A stretch of DNA of 64,000 bases from Thermus islandicus DSM 21543 (GTDB taxonomy: Bacteria > Deinococcota > Deinococci > Deinococcales > Thermaceae): the NCBI RefSeq assembly GCF_000421625.1, contig NZ_ATXJ01000004.1, positions 124,001 to 188,000 of the forward strand, read 5' to 3'. Under the pieces are notes generated by a model, which had not been told where the DNA came from, searched no databases, and saw only the letters and a list, made by a program, of their open reading frames with translations. Shown here one piece after another: positions 28,137-35,558 of this stretch (within the stretch, counting starts at the first letter, position 1; each line of letters starts with the position of its first letter). Made by a program: the position numbers and the translations under genes.

Positions 28137-29954
28137 CTAGACCAGGGCGAAGCGGGCCTCGAGGCCCGGAAGGTCCGCCTCCAGGAAGCGGAGGCGGACC
28201 TCGGCGTTCAGGGGGAGGGGCCCGGAGAGGGCCACCTGGGCGGAAAGCCCGAGCTCGGGAAGGAGGAAGACCCCCTGCCCGCCCCGCCTCTCCACCAGGA
28301 CGCCCGGGCCCTCATAGCCTTCCTCCATCAGGTAGAGGAGGGTCCGGTGGAGCTTGCTCCGCCTTTCCGCCTCCCGCACCAGGTCGGCCACCGCCTCCGC
28401 CGCCCCCACCCTCTCCAGGACCTCGGCCTGGGAGAGGGACCTTTCCCCCTTAAGCCAGGCCCTGAGCTGCTGGTGGGCCACCAGGTCTAGGTAGCGCCGT
28501 AAGGGGCTCGTCACCTGGGCGTAGAGGGGAAGGCCAAGGCCCCTGTGGGGGGCGGGGACCGCTTTGAGCTGGGCCCTTTTCAAGGCCTTCCTTTGCTCCC
28601 ACATGGCGGCGAGGCCCTCCCCCTCCACCCGCCTTCCGGGGGCCTCCTGGGTGGCGAAGGGGATGGGAAGCCCCTCCCTTAGGGCGAGGTGGGCGGCGGC
28701 ATACCCTGCGAGGAGCATGGCCTCCCGCACCCAGATGCGGCTTGCGTAGGGGGGAAGGGGGGTAATCCGGACCTCCTCCCCCTCCACCCGCACCTTGACC
28801 TCGGGGAGGTGGATCTCTAGGGCGCCCGCGGCGAGGCGCCTCGCCCGGAAGGCCTCGGCGAGCTCCTTAAGGGGCTCCAGGGCCGCCACCTCCAGGGCCT
28901 CCCGGTAGGTGAGGCGCCTCACCCGCACCCAGGAGGGGTAGACCCTTTCCTCCAGGACCTCTCCCTCCTCGGAGACCCAAAGCTCAAAGGTGAGGGCCGG
29001 GGAGACCTCTCCTAGGCCCAGGCCGAGCGCCTCGGTGACCGCGGGGGGAAGCATGGGCACCGTGCCCTCGGGGAGGTAGAGGTTCGCCCCTCGGCGCAGG
29101 GCCTCCCGGTCCAGGGGGCTTCCCGGCGCCACCAGGGCCGCCACGTCGGCCACATGGACGAAAAGCCGAAAGCCCCCCTCCACCCGCTCGGCGTAGACGG
29201 CGTCGTCCGGGTCCTCGCTCCCCTCGTCGTCTATGGCGAAGGCCGGGAGCGGGGTGAGGTCGGCCCGCGCCTCCTCGGGGAGGGGGGGGACGGGGAGGTC
29301 AGGGGGCAGGAGGGGAAGGCCGAGCCGCCTCGGGTGGGGGTTCTCCCTCTTCCAGAGGCCCAGGCGGAGGAGGAAGGCGTGGGCAGCCTCCGGGGCCTCG
29401 GGAAGGCCCAGGGCCCTCAGCACCCGGCTTTCCCGCCTTTCCCCGTAGGCCAGGGCCTCCACCTCGGCAAGGAGGGGGCGGTCCTCGGGAAGGAAGCCTC
29501 CCTTTCGGAAGCGCTCCAGGGCCTCCTGGAAGGCCCGCTCTCGCTCCGCCCGTTTCCTCTCCGCCTCCTCGAGGGCTTGAAGCTCCGCCCGGGTGCGGGC
29601 CCGCACCCGCTCCCCTTCCAGGACGAAGCGCTCCCCCGCCTTGGCGAGGAGGTAGGCCCCGTAGGCGGCCTCCGGGGTATAGGCCCCGTAGACCAGCTCG
29701 GCAAGCTCCCTTAGGCTCACGGTCCCGCCCTCCAGAAGCTCCCAGGCGGCTTCCTCCTCCCCCTTGGGGACCTTCAGGCCCAAGGAGGCAGGCCCCGGGT
29801 GCAGGAAGAGGACGTCCTTGGGGCGGACCCTCTGCCTTTCGCCCCCCTCCAGGGTGAGCTCCAAGCGGCCTTCCCTTTCCTCGGCCAGAGCGGGCCTCCC
29901 TTTGTAGATGACGAGCGCGGCCACGCCCTCTAGCTTAAGGGCCAAGGAGGCCAA
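28137..29954 (-). CDS. RNase R/II-family 3'-5' exoribonuclease
   Basis: This 605-residue protein has the RNB catalytic domain. FAIDDEGSEDPDDAVY near residue 240 provides the cluster of metal-binding aspartates, followed by VHVADVAALVAPGSPLDREA and TSPLRRYLDLVAHQQL near 490. It is shorter than E. coli RNase R and has no long basic tail; a short S1-like end (GVLVERRGGQGVFLLPEL) is visible. It degrades RNA processively from the 3' end. The start is TTG at 29954, supported by TAGCTT (29966 to 29961) six bases upstream; it lies divergent to pxpA. Confidence 0.88.
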   Translation of the reverse strand: MASLALKLEGVAALVIYKGRPALAEEREGRLELTLEGGERQRVRPKDVLFLHPGPASLGLKVPKGEEEAAWELLEGGTVSLRELAELVYGAYTPEAAYGAYLLAKAGERFVLEGERVRARTRAELQALEEAERKRAERERAFQEALERFRKGGFLPEDRPLLAEVEALAYGERRESRVLRALGLPEAPEAAHAFLLRLGLWKRENPHPRRLGLPLLPPDLPVPPLPEEARADLTPLPAFAIDDEGSEDPDDAVYAERVEGGFRLFVHVADVAALVAPGSPLDREALRRGANLYLPEGTVPMLPPAVTEALGLGLGEVSPALTFELWVSEEGEVLEERVYPSWVRVRRLTYREALEVAALEPLKELAEAFRARRLAAGALEIHLPEVKVRVEGEEVRITPLPPYASRIWVREAMLLAGYAAAHLALREGLPIPFATQEAPGRRVEGEGLAAMWEQRKALKRAQLKAVPAPHRGLGLPLYAQVTSPLRRYLDLVAHQQLRAWLKGERSLSQAEVLERVGAAEAVADLVREAERRSKLHRTLLYLMEEGYEGPGVLVERRGGQGVFLLPELGLSAQVALSGPLPLNAEVRLRFLEADLPGLEARFALV

Positions 29955-29984
29955 GCCCTTAAGCTAGGGACGAGGGGGTAGCCC

Positions 29985-30737
29985 ATGACCGTAGACCTAA
30001 ACGCGGATGCCGGGGAGTCCTACGGCGCTTTCACCTACGGCCACGACCAGGAAATTTTCCCCTGGGTGAGCTCCGTCAACCTGGCCTGCGGCTTCCACGG
30101 GGGAAGCCCGGACCGGATGCTGGAGGCCGTCCGCCTGGCCAAGGCCCACGGGCTGGCCATCGGGGCCCACCCCGCCTTCCCCGACCTGGCGGGCTTCGGC
30201 CGGAGGGAGATGGCCCTCCCCCCCGAGGAGATCTACGCCCTCGTCCTCTACCAGGTGGGCGCCCTCCACGCCTTCCTGCGGGCGGAGGGGCTCTCCCTGC
30301 ACCACGTGAAGCCCCACGGGGCGCTTTACCTCCAGGCCTGCCGCCACCGGGACACGGCCCGGGCCATCGCCCTGGCCGTGCAGGCCTTTGACCCGAAGGT
30401 GCCCCTGGTGGTCCTGCCGGGGACCGTCTACGAGGAGGAGGCGCGGAAGGCGGGGCTCAGGGTCGTCCTCGAGGCCTTCCCCGAAAGGGCCTACCTCCGA
30501 AACGGCCAGCTCGCCCCCCGCCACCTGCCCGGCTCCTGGATCGTAGACCCCGAGGAGGCCGCGCGGAGGGCGGTGCGCATGGTCTTGGAGGGCCGGGTGG
30601 AGGCCCTGGACGGGGGCGAGGTGCCGGTGAGGGCCGAGACCCTCTGCCTCCACGGGGACAACCCCAACGCCCCTCAGGTGGCCAAGGCGGTGCGGGAGGC
30701 CCTGGAGAAGGCGGGTGTGGAGGTGAGGGCGTATTGA
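29985..30737 (+). CDS. pxpA: 5-oxoprolinase subunit A (LamB/YcsF family)
   Basis: PxpA together with PxpB and PxpC hydrolyses 5-oxoproline to glutamate with ATP, clearing a spontaneous damage product of glutamine and glutamate. This 250-residue protein begins with the family signature VDLNADAGESYGAF and contains NLACGFHGG and the histidine motif VKPHGALYL near 107. A GAGGGGG ribosome site precedes the ATG. The usual partners pxpB and pxpC are not adjacent, so they would have to lie elsewhere. Heat favours 5-oxoproline formation, so the activity makes sense in a thermophile. Confidence 0.92.
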   Translation: MTVDLNADAGESYGAFTYGHDQEIFPWVSSVNLACGFHGGSPDRMLEAVRLAKAHGLAIGAHPAFPDLAGFGRREMALPPEEIYALVLYQVGALHAFLRAEGLSLHHVKPHGALYLQACRHRDTARAIALAVQAFDPKVPLVVLPGTVYEEEARKAGLRVVLEAFPERAYLRNGQLAPRHLPGSWIVDPEEAARRAVRMVLEGRVEALDGGEVPVRAETLCLHGDNPNAPQVAKAVREALEKAGVEVRAY

Positions 30738-30776
30738 GCGCCCGCCTGGAGGGCGGGAAAAGGGTATCCTTGGGGC

Positions 30777-32489
30777 GTGGAGTGGGACCTTTCGGACCTC
30801 TATGCCTCCCCGGAGGACCCCGGGCTATGGGCGGACCTGGACCGGGCCCTCGCCCTGGCGGAGGGGCTTTCCCCGGAGGACCTCTTGGACCCAGAGCGGG
30901 CGGAAGGCCTCTTCCGCCGCTACGAGGAGGCTCTGGAAAAGGCCTATAAGCCCCTGAACTACGCGAGCCTCTACTTCGCCACGAGGACCCAGGACCCCGG
31001 GGCCAAGGCCCTGTTGGACCGGGTAAGGAACCGGTTCACCGAGGTCAAAAACCGCCTCGTGCCCCTGGAGGTGGCCCTGAGGAACCTCCCCGAGGAGGCC
31101 TTCTTGCGCCTCCTAGATCACCCGGGCCTCAAAGACCTCCACCACTTCCTGAGGAGGCAGAGGGCCTACGCCCCCCACACCCTCTCGGCGAAGGAGGAGG
31201 AGCTCCTTAACCTCAAGGCCCTGGTGGGCAGGAACGCCTGGAGCCAGTTCTACACCGAGTACACCGGCCGCTTCCGCTTCCAGGTGGGGGGGAAGGAGCT
31301 CACGGAGATGGAGGTGCGGGCCCTCCGCCGCGACCCAAGCCCAGAGGTGCGCCGGGAGGCCCACCGGGCCCTTTACGGGAAGCTTTGGGAGGAAGCCCCC
31401 ACCTTAAGCGCCGTCTTCAACGCGGTCTACCTGGACTACCTGCAGGAGCTCAGGCTCCGGAACTACCGCCACCCCCTGGAGCCCGTGGCCCTCCGGGACG
31501 AGGTAGAGGTGCGGGACATTGAGGCCCTCTTGGAGGCCACGGAGAGCTTCTATCCCCTGGTGGAGCGCTACTACCTGTGGAAGGCGAGGCGGCTCGGCCA
31601 GGAGAAGACCCCAAGCGAGGACCTGCTGGCGCCTTTGGGAGAGAAGCCCAAGGTGCCCTTTGAGGAGGCGAAGGCCCTGGTCCTCGAGGCCTTCCGCCGC
31701 TTTTCCCCCGAGGTGGAGGCCATCGCCCGCGAGTTCTTTGCAAGGCGGTGGCTGGACGTCTACCCGAGGCCCGGGAAGCGGGGCGGAGCCTTCTGCAGCG
31801 GGGGGCTTCCCTCCACCCACCCCTACGTCCTCCTCAACCACACGGACGACCTGGACAGCGCCCACACCTTAGCCCACGAGCTCGGGCACGGGGTGCACTT
31901 CTACCTCGCCCGCCAGCAGCGCCTCCTCAACTTCGGGGCCTCCACCCCCCTGGCCGAGACGGCCAGCGTCTTCGCCGAGATCCTCCTGGACGACCTCCTC
32001 CTGGAGAGGCTTTCCGGGGAGGAAAAGACCCTCCTCCTCGCCGAGCGGGTGGAGGACGCCATCGGCACCCTCTTCCGCCAGGTGATGTACACCTTCTTTG
32101 AAAGGCGAAGCCTCGAGGCCCGACAGGAGGCCGCCCTCTCCCCGGAGGCCTTCCACCAGGTCTGGCAGGAGGAGCAGGAAAGGCTCTACGGGAAAGCCGT
32201 GGCCTGGACGGCGCTGGATCGGGCGGCCTGGGCGGGTATTCCCCACTTCGTCCACTACCGCTTCTACACCTACAGCTACGCCCTGGGGTACCTGGTGGTC
32301 CTCGCCCTCTACGGCCGCTACCAGGAGGAAGGCCGGGCCTTCGTGCCCAGGTACCTGGAGGTCCTGAAGGCCGGGGAAAGCCAAAGCCCGAGGGAGATCC
32401 TGAGGCGGGCCGGGGTGGAGCCCTTCACCGACCGCTTCTTTGCGGAGGGGTTCCGGGTCCTGGAGTCTTGGCTCAAGGCCCTCCCCTAG
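30777..32489 (+). CDS. pepF: M3-family oligoendopeptidase (PepF type)
   Basis: This 570-residue zinc peptidase has the HExxH motif in LAHELGHGVHFYLA near residue 367 and the downstream glutamate in PLAETASVFAE near 400, typical of oligoendopeptidase F in family M3. It lacks a signal peptide and should act on short peptides in the cytoplasm. The GTG start lies six bases after TATCCT (30765-30770), the leaderless arrangement common in this window. A short CCCGCC/GGCGGG hairpin lies between pxpA and this promoter. Confidence 0.9.
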   Translation: MEWDLSDLYASPEDPGLWADLDRALALAEGLSPEDLLDPERAEGLFRRYEEALEKAYKPLNYASLYFATRTQDPGAKALLDRVRNRFTEVKNRLVPLEVALRNLPEEAFLRLLDHPGLKDLHHFLRRQRAYAPHTLSAKEEELLNLKALVGRNAWSQFYTEYTGRFRFQVGGKELTEMEVRALRRDPSPEVRREAHRALYGKLWEEAPTLSAVFNAVYLDYLQELRLRNYRHPLEPVALRDEVEVRDIEALLEATESFYPLVERYYLWKARRLGQEKTPSEDLLAPLGEKPKVPFEEAKALVLEAFRRFSPEVEAIAREFFARRWLDVYPRPGKRGGAFCSGGLPSTHPYVLLNHTDDLDSAHTLAHELGHGVHFYLARQQRLLNFGASTPLAETASVFAEILLDDLLLERLSGEEKTLLLAERVEDAIGTLFRQVMYTFFERRSLEARQEAALSPEAFHQVWQEEQERLYGKAVAWTALDRAAWAGIPHFVHYRFYTYSYALGYLVVLALYGRYQEEGRAFVPRYLEVLKAGESQSPREILRRAGVEPFTDRFFAEGFRVLESWLKALP

Positions 32490-32503
32490 GCGAGAATGGG
32501 GGG

Positions 32504-33556
32504 ATGGACCTCATCTACCGCCCTGAGCGCTACCCCTTTCTTACCCAGGACCTCCCCGGGGTAGGCGGGGAGATCCGGGTGGAGCCCGAGGACTTCCAGG
32601 TGGAGGAGATCCCCGCCTACCTCCCCAAGGGGGAGGGGGAGCACCTCTACCTCTTCCTGGAGAAGGAGGGGCGCACCACCCGGGAGGTGGTGGAGTTCCT
32701 GCGGGACGAAGTGGGGGTACCCGAGAAGGAGATCGGGGTGGCGGGCCTCAAGGACAAGCACGCCCGCACCCGCCAGTGGCTCTCCCTCCCCAGGCGGTAC
32801 GAGGACGCCCTCTGCCTTTTGGAGAACCTAAAGGGGGTGAGGCTTCTTGAGGCCCACCTCCACCCCCATAAGCTCAGGACCGGGCACCTCAAGGGAAACC
32901 GCTTCCGCGTCCTCATCCGTAATCCCAAGGGGGGCCTCCCCGAGGCGGAGGCGGTCCTTAGGCGCCTCGCGGAGAAGGGCGTCCCCAACTACTACGGCCC
33001 CCAGCGCTTCGGCCTGGGCGGCCTCAACCCGGTCCGGGGCTACCGGTTGGTGAAGGAGGGGAAGGGCCGGGGGACCCCCTGGCTCAAGCGCTTCCTCATC
33101 GGAAGCCTCCAGAGCCTCCTCTTCAACGACTGGGTGGCCCTGAGGCTGGAGCGGGGCCTCTACGACCGGGTGGTCCCCGGGGACTGGGCCAAGAAGCACG
33201 ACACCGGGGGGGAGTTCCTGGTGGAAGACCCGAAGGAGGCGGAGCGCGCCCTAAGGCTTGAGATCAGCGCCACCGGCCCCCTCTTCGGCAAGAAGTACCC
33301 CGAGGCCCAAGGGGAGGCGAGGGCCCTGGAGGACGAGGTCCTCGCCCAATACGACCTCAGGCGGGAGGAGTTTAGGGCGCGCAAGGGCGCAAGGCGGCCG
33401 GTAAGGGTGCCCCTTAAGGAGTGGCAGGTGGAGGAGGCCAAAGAGGGCCTCTGGCTAAGCTTCTCCCTTCCCAAGGGGAGCTACGCCACCAGCCTCCTCC
33501 GGGAGGTGATGAAGAAAGAGGTGGACACGCCCAAGGAGGCGGAGGAGGAGGCCTAG
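32504..33556 (+). CDS. truD: tRNA pseudouridine(13) synthase TruD
   Basis: TruD makes pseudouridine at position 13 of certain tRNAs. This 350-residue protein has the family motif GVAGLKDKHARTRQ near residue 80, which holds the catalytic aspartate, and KGNRFRVLIRN and NYYGPQRFG further on. The ATG at 32504 is used because family similarity begins within a few residues (YPFLTQDLPGVGGEIRVEPE). The GAGAAT six bases upstream is a weak -10 candidate. The gene starts 14 bases after the peptidase stop, and its own stop overlaps the end of the convergent gene by four bases. Confidence 0.93.
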   Translation: MDLIYRPERYPFLTQDLPGVGGEIRVEPEDFQVEEIPAYLPKGEGEHLYLFLEKEGRTTREVVEFLRDEVGVPEKEIGVAGLKDKHARTRQWLSLPRRYEDALCLLENLKGVRLLEAHLHPHKLRTGHLKGNRFRVLIRNPKGGLPEAEAVLRRLAEKGVPNYYGPQRFGLGGLNPVRGYRLVKEGKGRGTPWLKRFLIGSLQSLLFNDWVALRLERGLYDRVVPGDWAKKHDTGGEFLVEDPKEAERALRLEISATGPLFGKKYPEAQGEARALEDEVLAQYDLRREEFRARKGARRPVRVPLKEWQVEEAKEGLWLSFSLPKGSYATSLLREVMKKEVDTPKEAEEEA

Positions 33557-34167
33557 GCCCCGCGAAACCCCTCCCCGAGGAGGAAGCCCCCCACGAGGTC
33601 CAAGACCTCTGCCGGCGCCTCCCAGGGCACCAGGTGCCCTGCCTCGTCCACCGCGAAGCGGAGGGCCTCCCCCTTGGCGAAGTCGGCCACCTTGGCCCCG
33701 TGAAGGGGGGGCGTGAAGGCGTCCAGGGCCCCCTGGACCACGAGGACCCGGGCCCTCGTGCCCCGCAGCCAGCGCCTCTCATCCTCCAGGGCCTCGAGGC
33801 GCCCAAGCCACTGCCAAAGCCCCGCCTCGCTCAGGCCCTCCTTCCAGGCCTCGTAGACCTCCTCGCTCCCCGCGCTTAAGGCCCCGAAGAAGAGGGCCCG
33901 GCCCACCCGGGCGAACCCCTCCACCCCGCCTTGCTCCAGGCCGAAGCGGAGGGCGGAAAGCCGGGCGGAAAGCAACGCGTCCCGGAAAAGGACCGGGGAG
34001 AGGAGGACGAGGCTTCTCGCCTCCTCGCGGAAGGCCACCTTTAGGGCGTCCAGGGCCCCCTCGGCGAAGGCGACGAGGTGGAGGCCCTCCTCCGCAGGAA
34101 GGCCTTGCAAGAACTCCAGGCCCGCCGGAGGGGCCAAAAGGCCGGGGAAGAGCCGGATCTCCCCCAC
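33553..34167 (-). CDS. Alpha/beta-hydrolase-fold protein lacking the nucleophile serine
   Basis: This protein of about 204 residues has the second half of an alpha/beta hydrolase. The nucleophile elbow reads LHLVAFAEGALDAL where active members have G-x-S-x-G, so the serine is replaced by alanine (GCC codon). The acid (VLVVQGALDAFTPP) and histidine (DEAGHLVPWEAP) positions are kept. The N-terminus is short. The GTG at 34167 is chosen because TATAAA (34179 to 34174) lies six bases upstream; the longer open frame would be antisense to the thioesterase gene. Without the serine, classical hydrolase activity is unlikely, so a binding role or decay is possible. Confidence 0.65.
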   Translation of the reverse strand: MGEIRLFPGLLAPPAGLEFLQGLPAEEGLHLVAFAEGALDALKVAFREEARSLVLLSPVLFRDALLSARLSALRFGLEQGGVEGFARVGRALFFGALSAGSEEVYEAWKEGLSEAGLWQWLGRLEALEDERRWLRGTRARVLVVQGALDAFTPPLHGAKVADFAKGEALRFAVDEAGHLVPWEAPAEVLDLVGGFLLGEGFRGA

Positions 34168-34172
34168 AGCCC

Positions 34173-34181
34173 CTTTATACT
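34173..34181. promoter_or_regulatory. Overlapping divergent -10 boxes (hydrolase-fold gene and thioesterase gene)
   Basis: TATACT on the plus strand (34176-34181) lies seven bases before the ATG of the thioesterase gene. TATAAA on the minus strand (34179 to 34174) lies six bases before the GTG of the hydrolase-fold gene. The two boxes share four bases, so both genes are predicted to be leaderless and their promoters mutually exclusive. Confidence 0.65.
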
Positions 34182-34188
34182 TCAAGGC

Positions 34189-34602
34189 ATGGACGCACAG
34201 GCCCTCCTGGAGCGGGAGACCCTGGACAAGACCCTGGGGGTGCGCTACCTGAGGGTAGAGAAGGACGAGGTGGTGGCGGAGCTTGCGGTGGTCCCCCGGG
34301 TCCACCAGCCCTTCGGCTTCCTCCACGGGGGGGCCACGGTGGCCCTGGCGGAGAGCGTGGCCAGCCTGGGCGGGCTCCTCCACTGCCCCCCGGGGCACGC
34401 CGCCTTCGGCCTGGAGATCAACTGCAACCACATCCGGAAGAAGCGGGAAGGGACGATCCGGGCCGTGGGAAGGCCCCTGCACGTGGGCCGCACCACCCAG
34501 GTCTGGGAGGTCAAGGTCTACGACGAGGAGGAACGCCTCGTGGCGGCGAGCCGCTGCACCCTGGCCGTGGTGCCCTTAGAACCAGCTAAGGAGCCAGCCT
34601 AG
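34189..34602 (+). CDS. Hotdog-fold acyl-CoA thioesterase (YdiI/MenI-like)
   Basis: This 137-residue hotdog protein closely follows the pattern of E. coli YdiI, a 1,4-dihydroxy-2-naphthoyl-CoA hydrolase of menaquinone synthesis. QPFGFLHGGATVALAES near 43 contains the HGG motif and the catalytic glutamate, and GLEINCNHIRKKREG and PLHVGRTTQVWEV match further segments. Thermus uses menaquinone, so a MenI role is plausible but not proven. The ATG at 34189 has TATACT seven bases before it. The 3' end overlaps the end of the convergent dipeptidase gene by 27 bases. Confidence 0.82.
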   Translation: MDAQALLERETLDKTLGVRYLRVEKDEVVAELAVVPRVHQPFGFLHGGATVALAESVASLGGLLHCPPGHAAFGLEINCNHIRKKREGTIRAVGRPLHVGRTTQVWEVKVYDEEERLVAASRCTLAVVPLEPAKEPA

Positions 34603-35535
34603 CCAGTTCCCGCCCAGGAAGCCCTCGTCCCCAAGCAGCCAGAGGTCCCGGTGCCGGTCCAGGCCCAAGGGAACGGCCTCGAGGCCGAACCCGCCGTCCC
34701 AGTCTGTGCCCAGCCCCACCCGCCCTGGGCCCATCACGGCCTCGGCGTGGGCCCGGTGGCGCAGGAAGGCCTCTAAGGGAAGCCGCGGCATCCCCCGCCG
34801 CCAGCTGGAGTCCAGGAAGGCGTTAAAGGGCACGAGGCCCAAAACCCCCTCCCGCCCGGCCAGGGCCCGGAGGAGGTCGTCGGAGAAGTGCCTCTCCGAG
34901 GGCACCAGGGCCCGGCAGTTGGCGTGGGTGGCGGCCACGGGCCCCCCGTAGGCCTCCAGGGCCTCCCAGGCCGCCTCCTCCGCCAGGTGGGAAAGGTCCA
35001 GGGCCACGCCCAAGGCGGCCATCTCCCCAAGGAGGGCCCTCCCCGCCTCCGTGAGGGGCCCAGGCTCGGCATTCCCCCCGGCGTAGGCGTTTTTCGTGGC
35101 CCAGGTGAGGGAGAGGAGCCTCAGGCCCCGCCTACGCCACGCTCTTAAGGCCCCGGGAGTGGGAAGGGGGTGGGCCCCCTCCATGAGGAGGACGAGCCCC
35201 AAAACGCCGTCCTCGGGAAAGCGCTCCAGGTGGGCCTTGAGGTCGTCCCTCTCCCTCAGGATCCGCACCAGGCCCCGCCCTTCCCAGGCCTCGTAGAGGG
35301 CGAGCTGGGCCCAGGCCTCGTCCTCGTATTCCCCGGGGGGCACCCCTTGCGGGTCCACGAAAAGGGTGGCAAAGGCCAGGGCGACCCCCGCCTCCTGGAG
35401 GCTCGGAAGGGTGACCAGGGGGGTTTCGGGGTGAGGGTCTTGGGCGCGGAGGGCCTCGAGGGGGAGGGTGAGGTCGCGGCCTAAGGCCCTGGCGTTCCAG
35501 GCCAGGTCCAGGTGGGCGTCCACCAAAAGGGGCAC
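34576..35535 (-). CDS. Membrane dipeptidase family protein (M19)
   Basis: This 319-residue protein belongs to the renal dipeptidase family, which uses two zinc ions to cleave dipeptides and related compounds. The N-terminal metal motif VDAHLDLAWN is at residues 5-14, LMEGAHPL near 118, the bridging region LDLSHLAEEA near 179 and AATHANCRALV near 200. The start is GTG at 35535, with TAGACT (35547 to 35542) six bases upstream; this box overlaps that of uvrC. No signal peptide is present, so it is probably cytoplasmic. Confidence 0.85.
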   Translation of the reverse strand: MPLLVDAHLDLAWNARALGRDLTLPLEALRAQDPHPETPLVTLPSLQEAGVALAFATLFVDPQGVPPGEYEDEAWAQLALYEAWEGRGLVRILRERDDLKAHLERFPEDGVLGLVLLMEGAHPLPTPGALRAWRRRGLRLLSLTWATKNAYAGGNAEPGPLTEAGRALLGEMAALGVALDLSHLAEEAAWEALEAYGGPVAATHANCRALVPSERHFSDDLLRALAGREGVLGLVPFNAFLDSSWRRGMPRLPLEAFLRHRAHAEAVMGPGRVGLGTDWDGGFGLEAVPLGLDRHRDLWLLGDEGFLGGNWLGWLLSWF

Positions 35536-35541
35536 GGGAAA

Positions 35542-35551
35542 AGTCTACAAT
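35542..35551. promoter_or_regulatory. Overlapping divergent -10 boxes (dipeptidase gene and uvrC)
   Basis: TACAAT on the plus strand (35546-35551) lies seven bases before the GTG of uvrC at 35559. TAGACT on the minus strand (35547 to 35542) lies six bases before the GTG of the dipeptidase gene. The boxes share two bases. Confidence 0.6.
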
Positions 35552-35558
35552 GGAGGCC

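Noticed and set aside
33553-34482. Longer form of the hydrolase-fold protein starting at 34482
   Set aside because: The extra 105 codons are exactly antisense to the thioesterase gene, and a leaderless start at 34167 with TATAAA at the right distance explains the gene better.
34706-35484. Several overlapping short open frames on the plus strand within the dipeptidase gene
   Set aside because: They are shadows of the M19 dipeptidase gene, whose metal motifs are in order on the minus strand.
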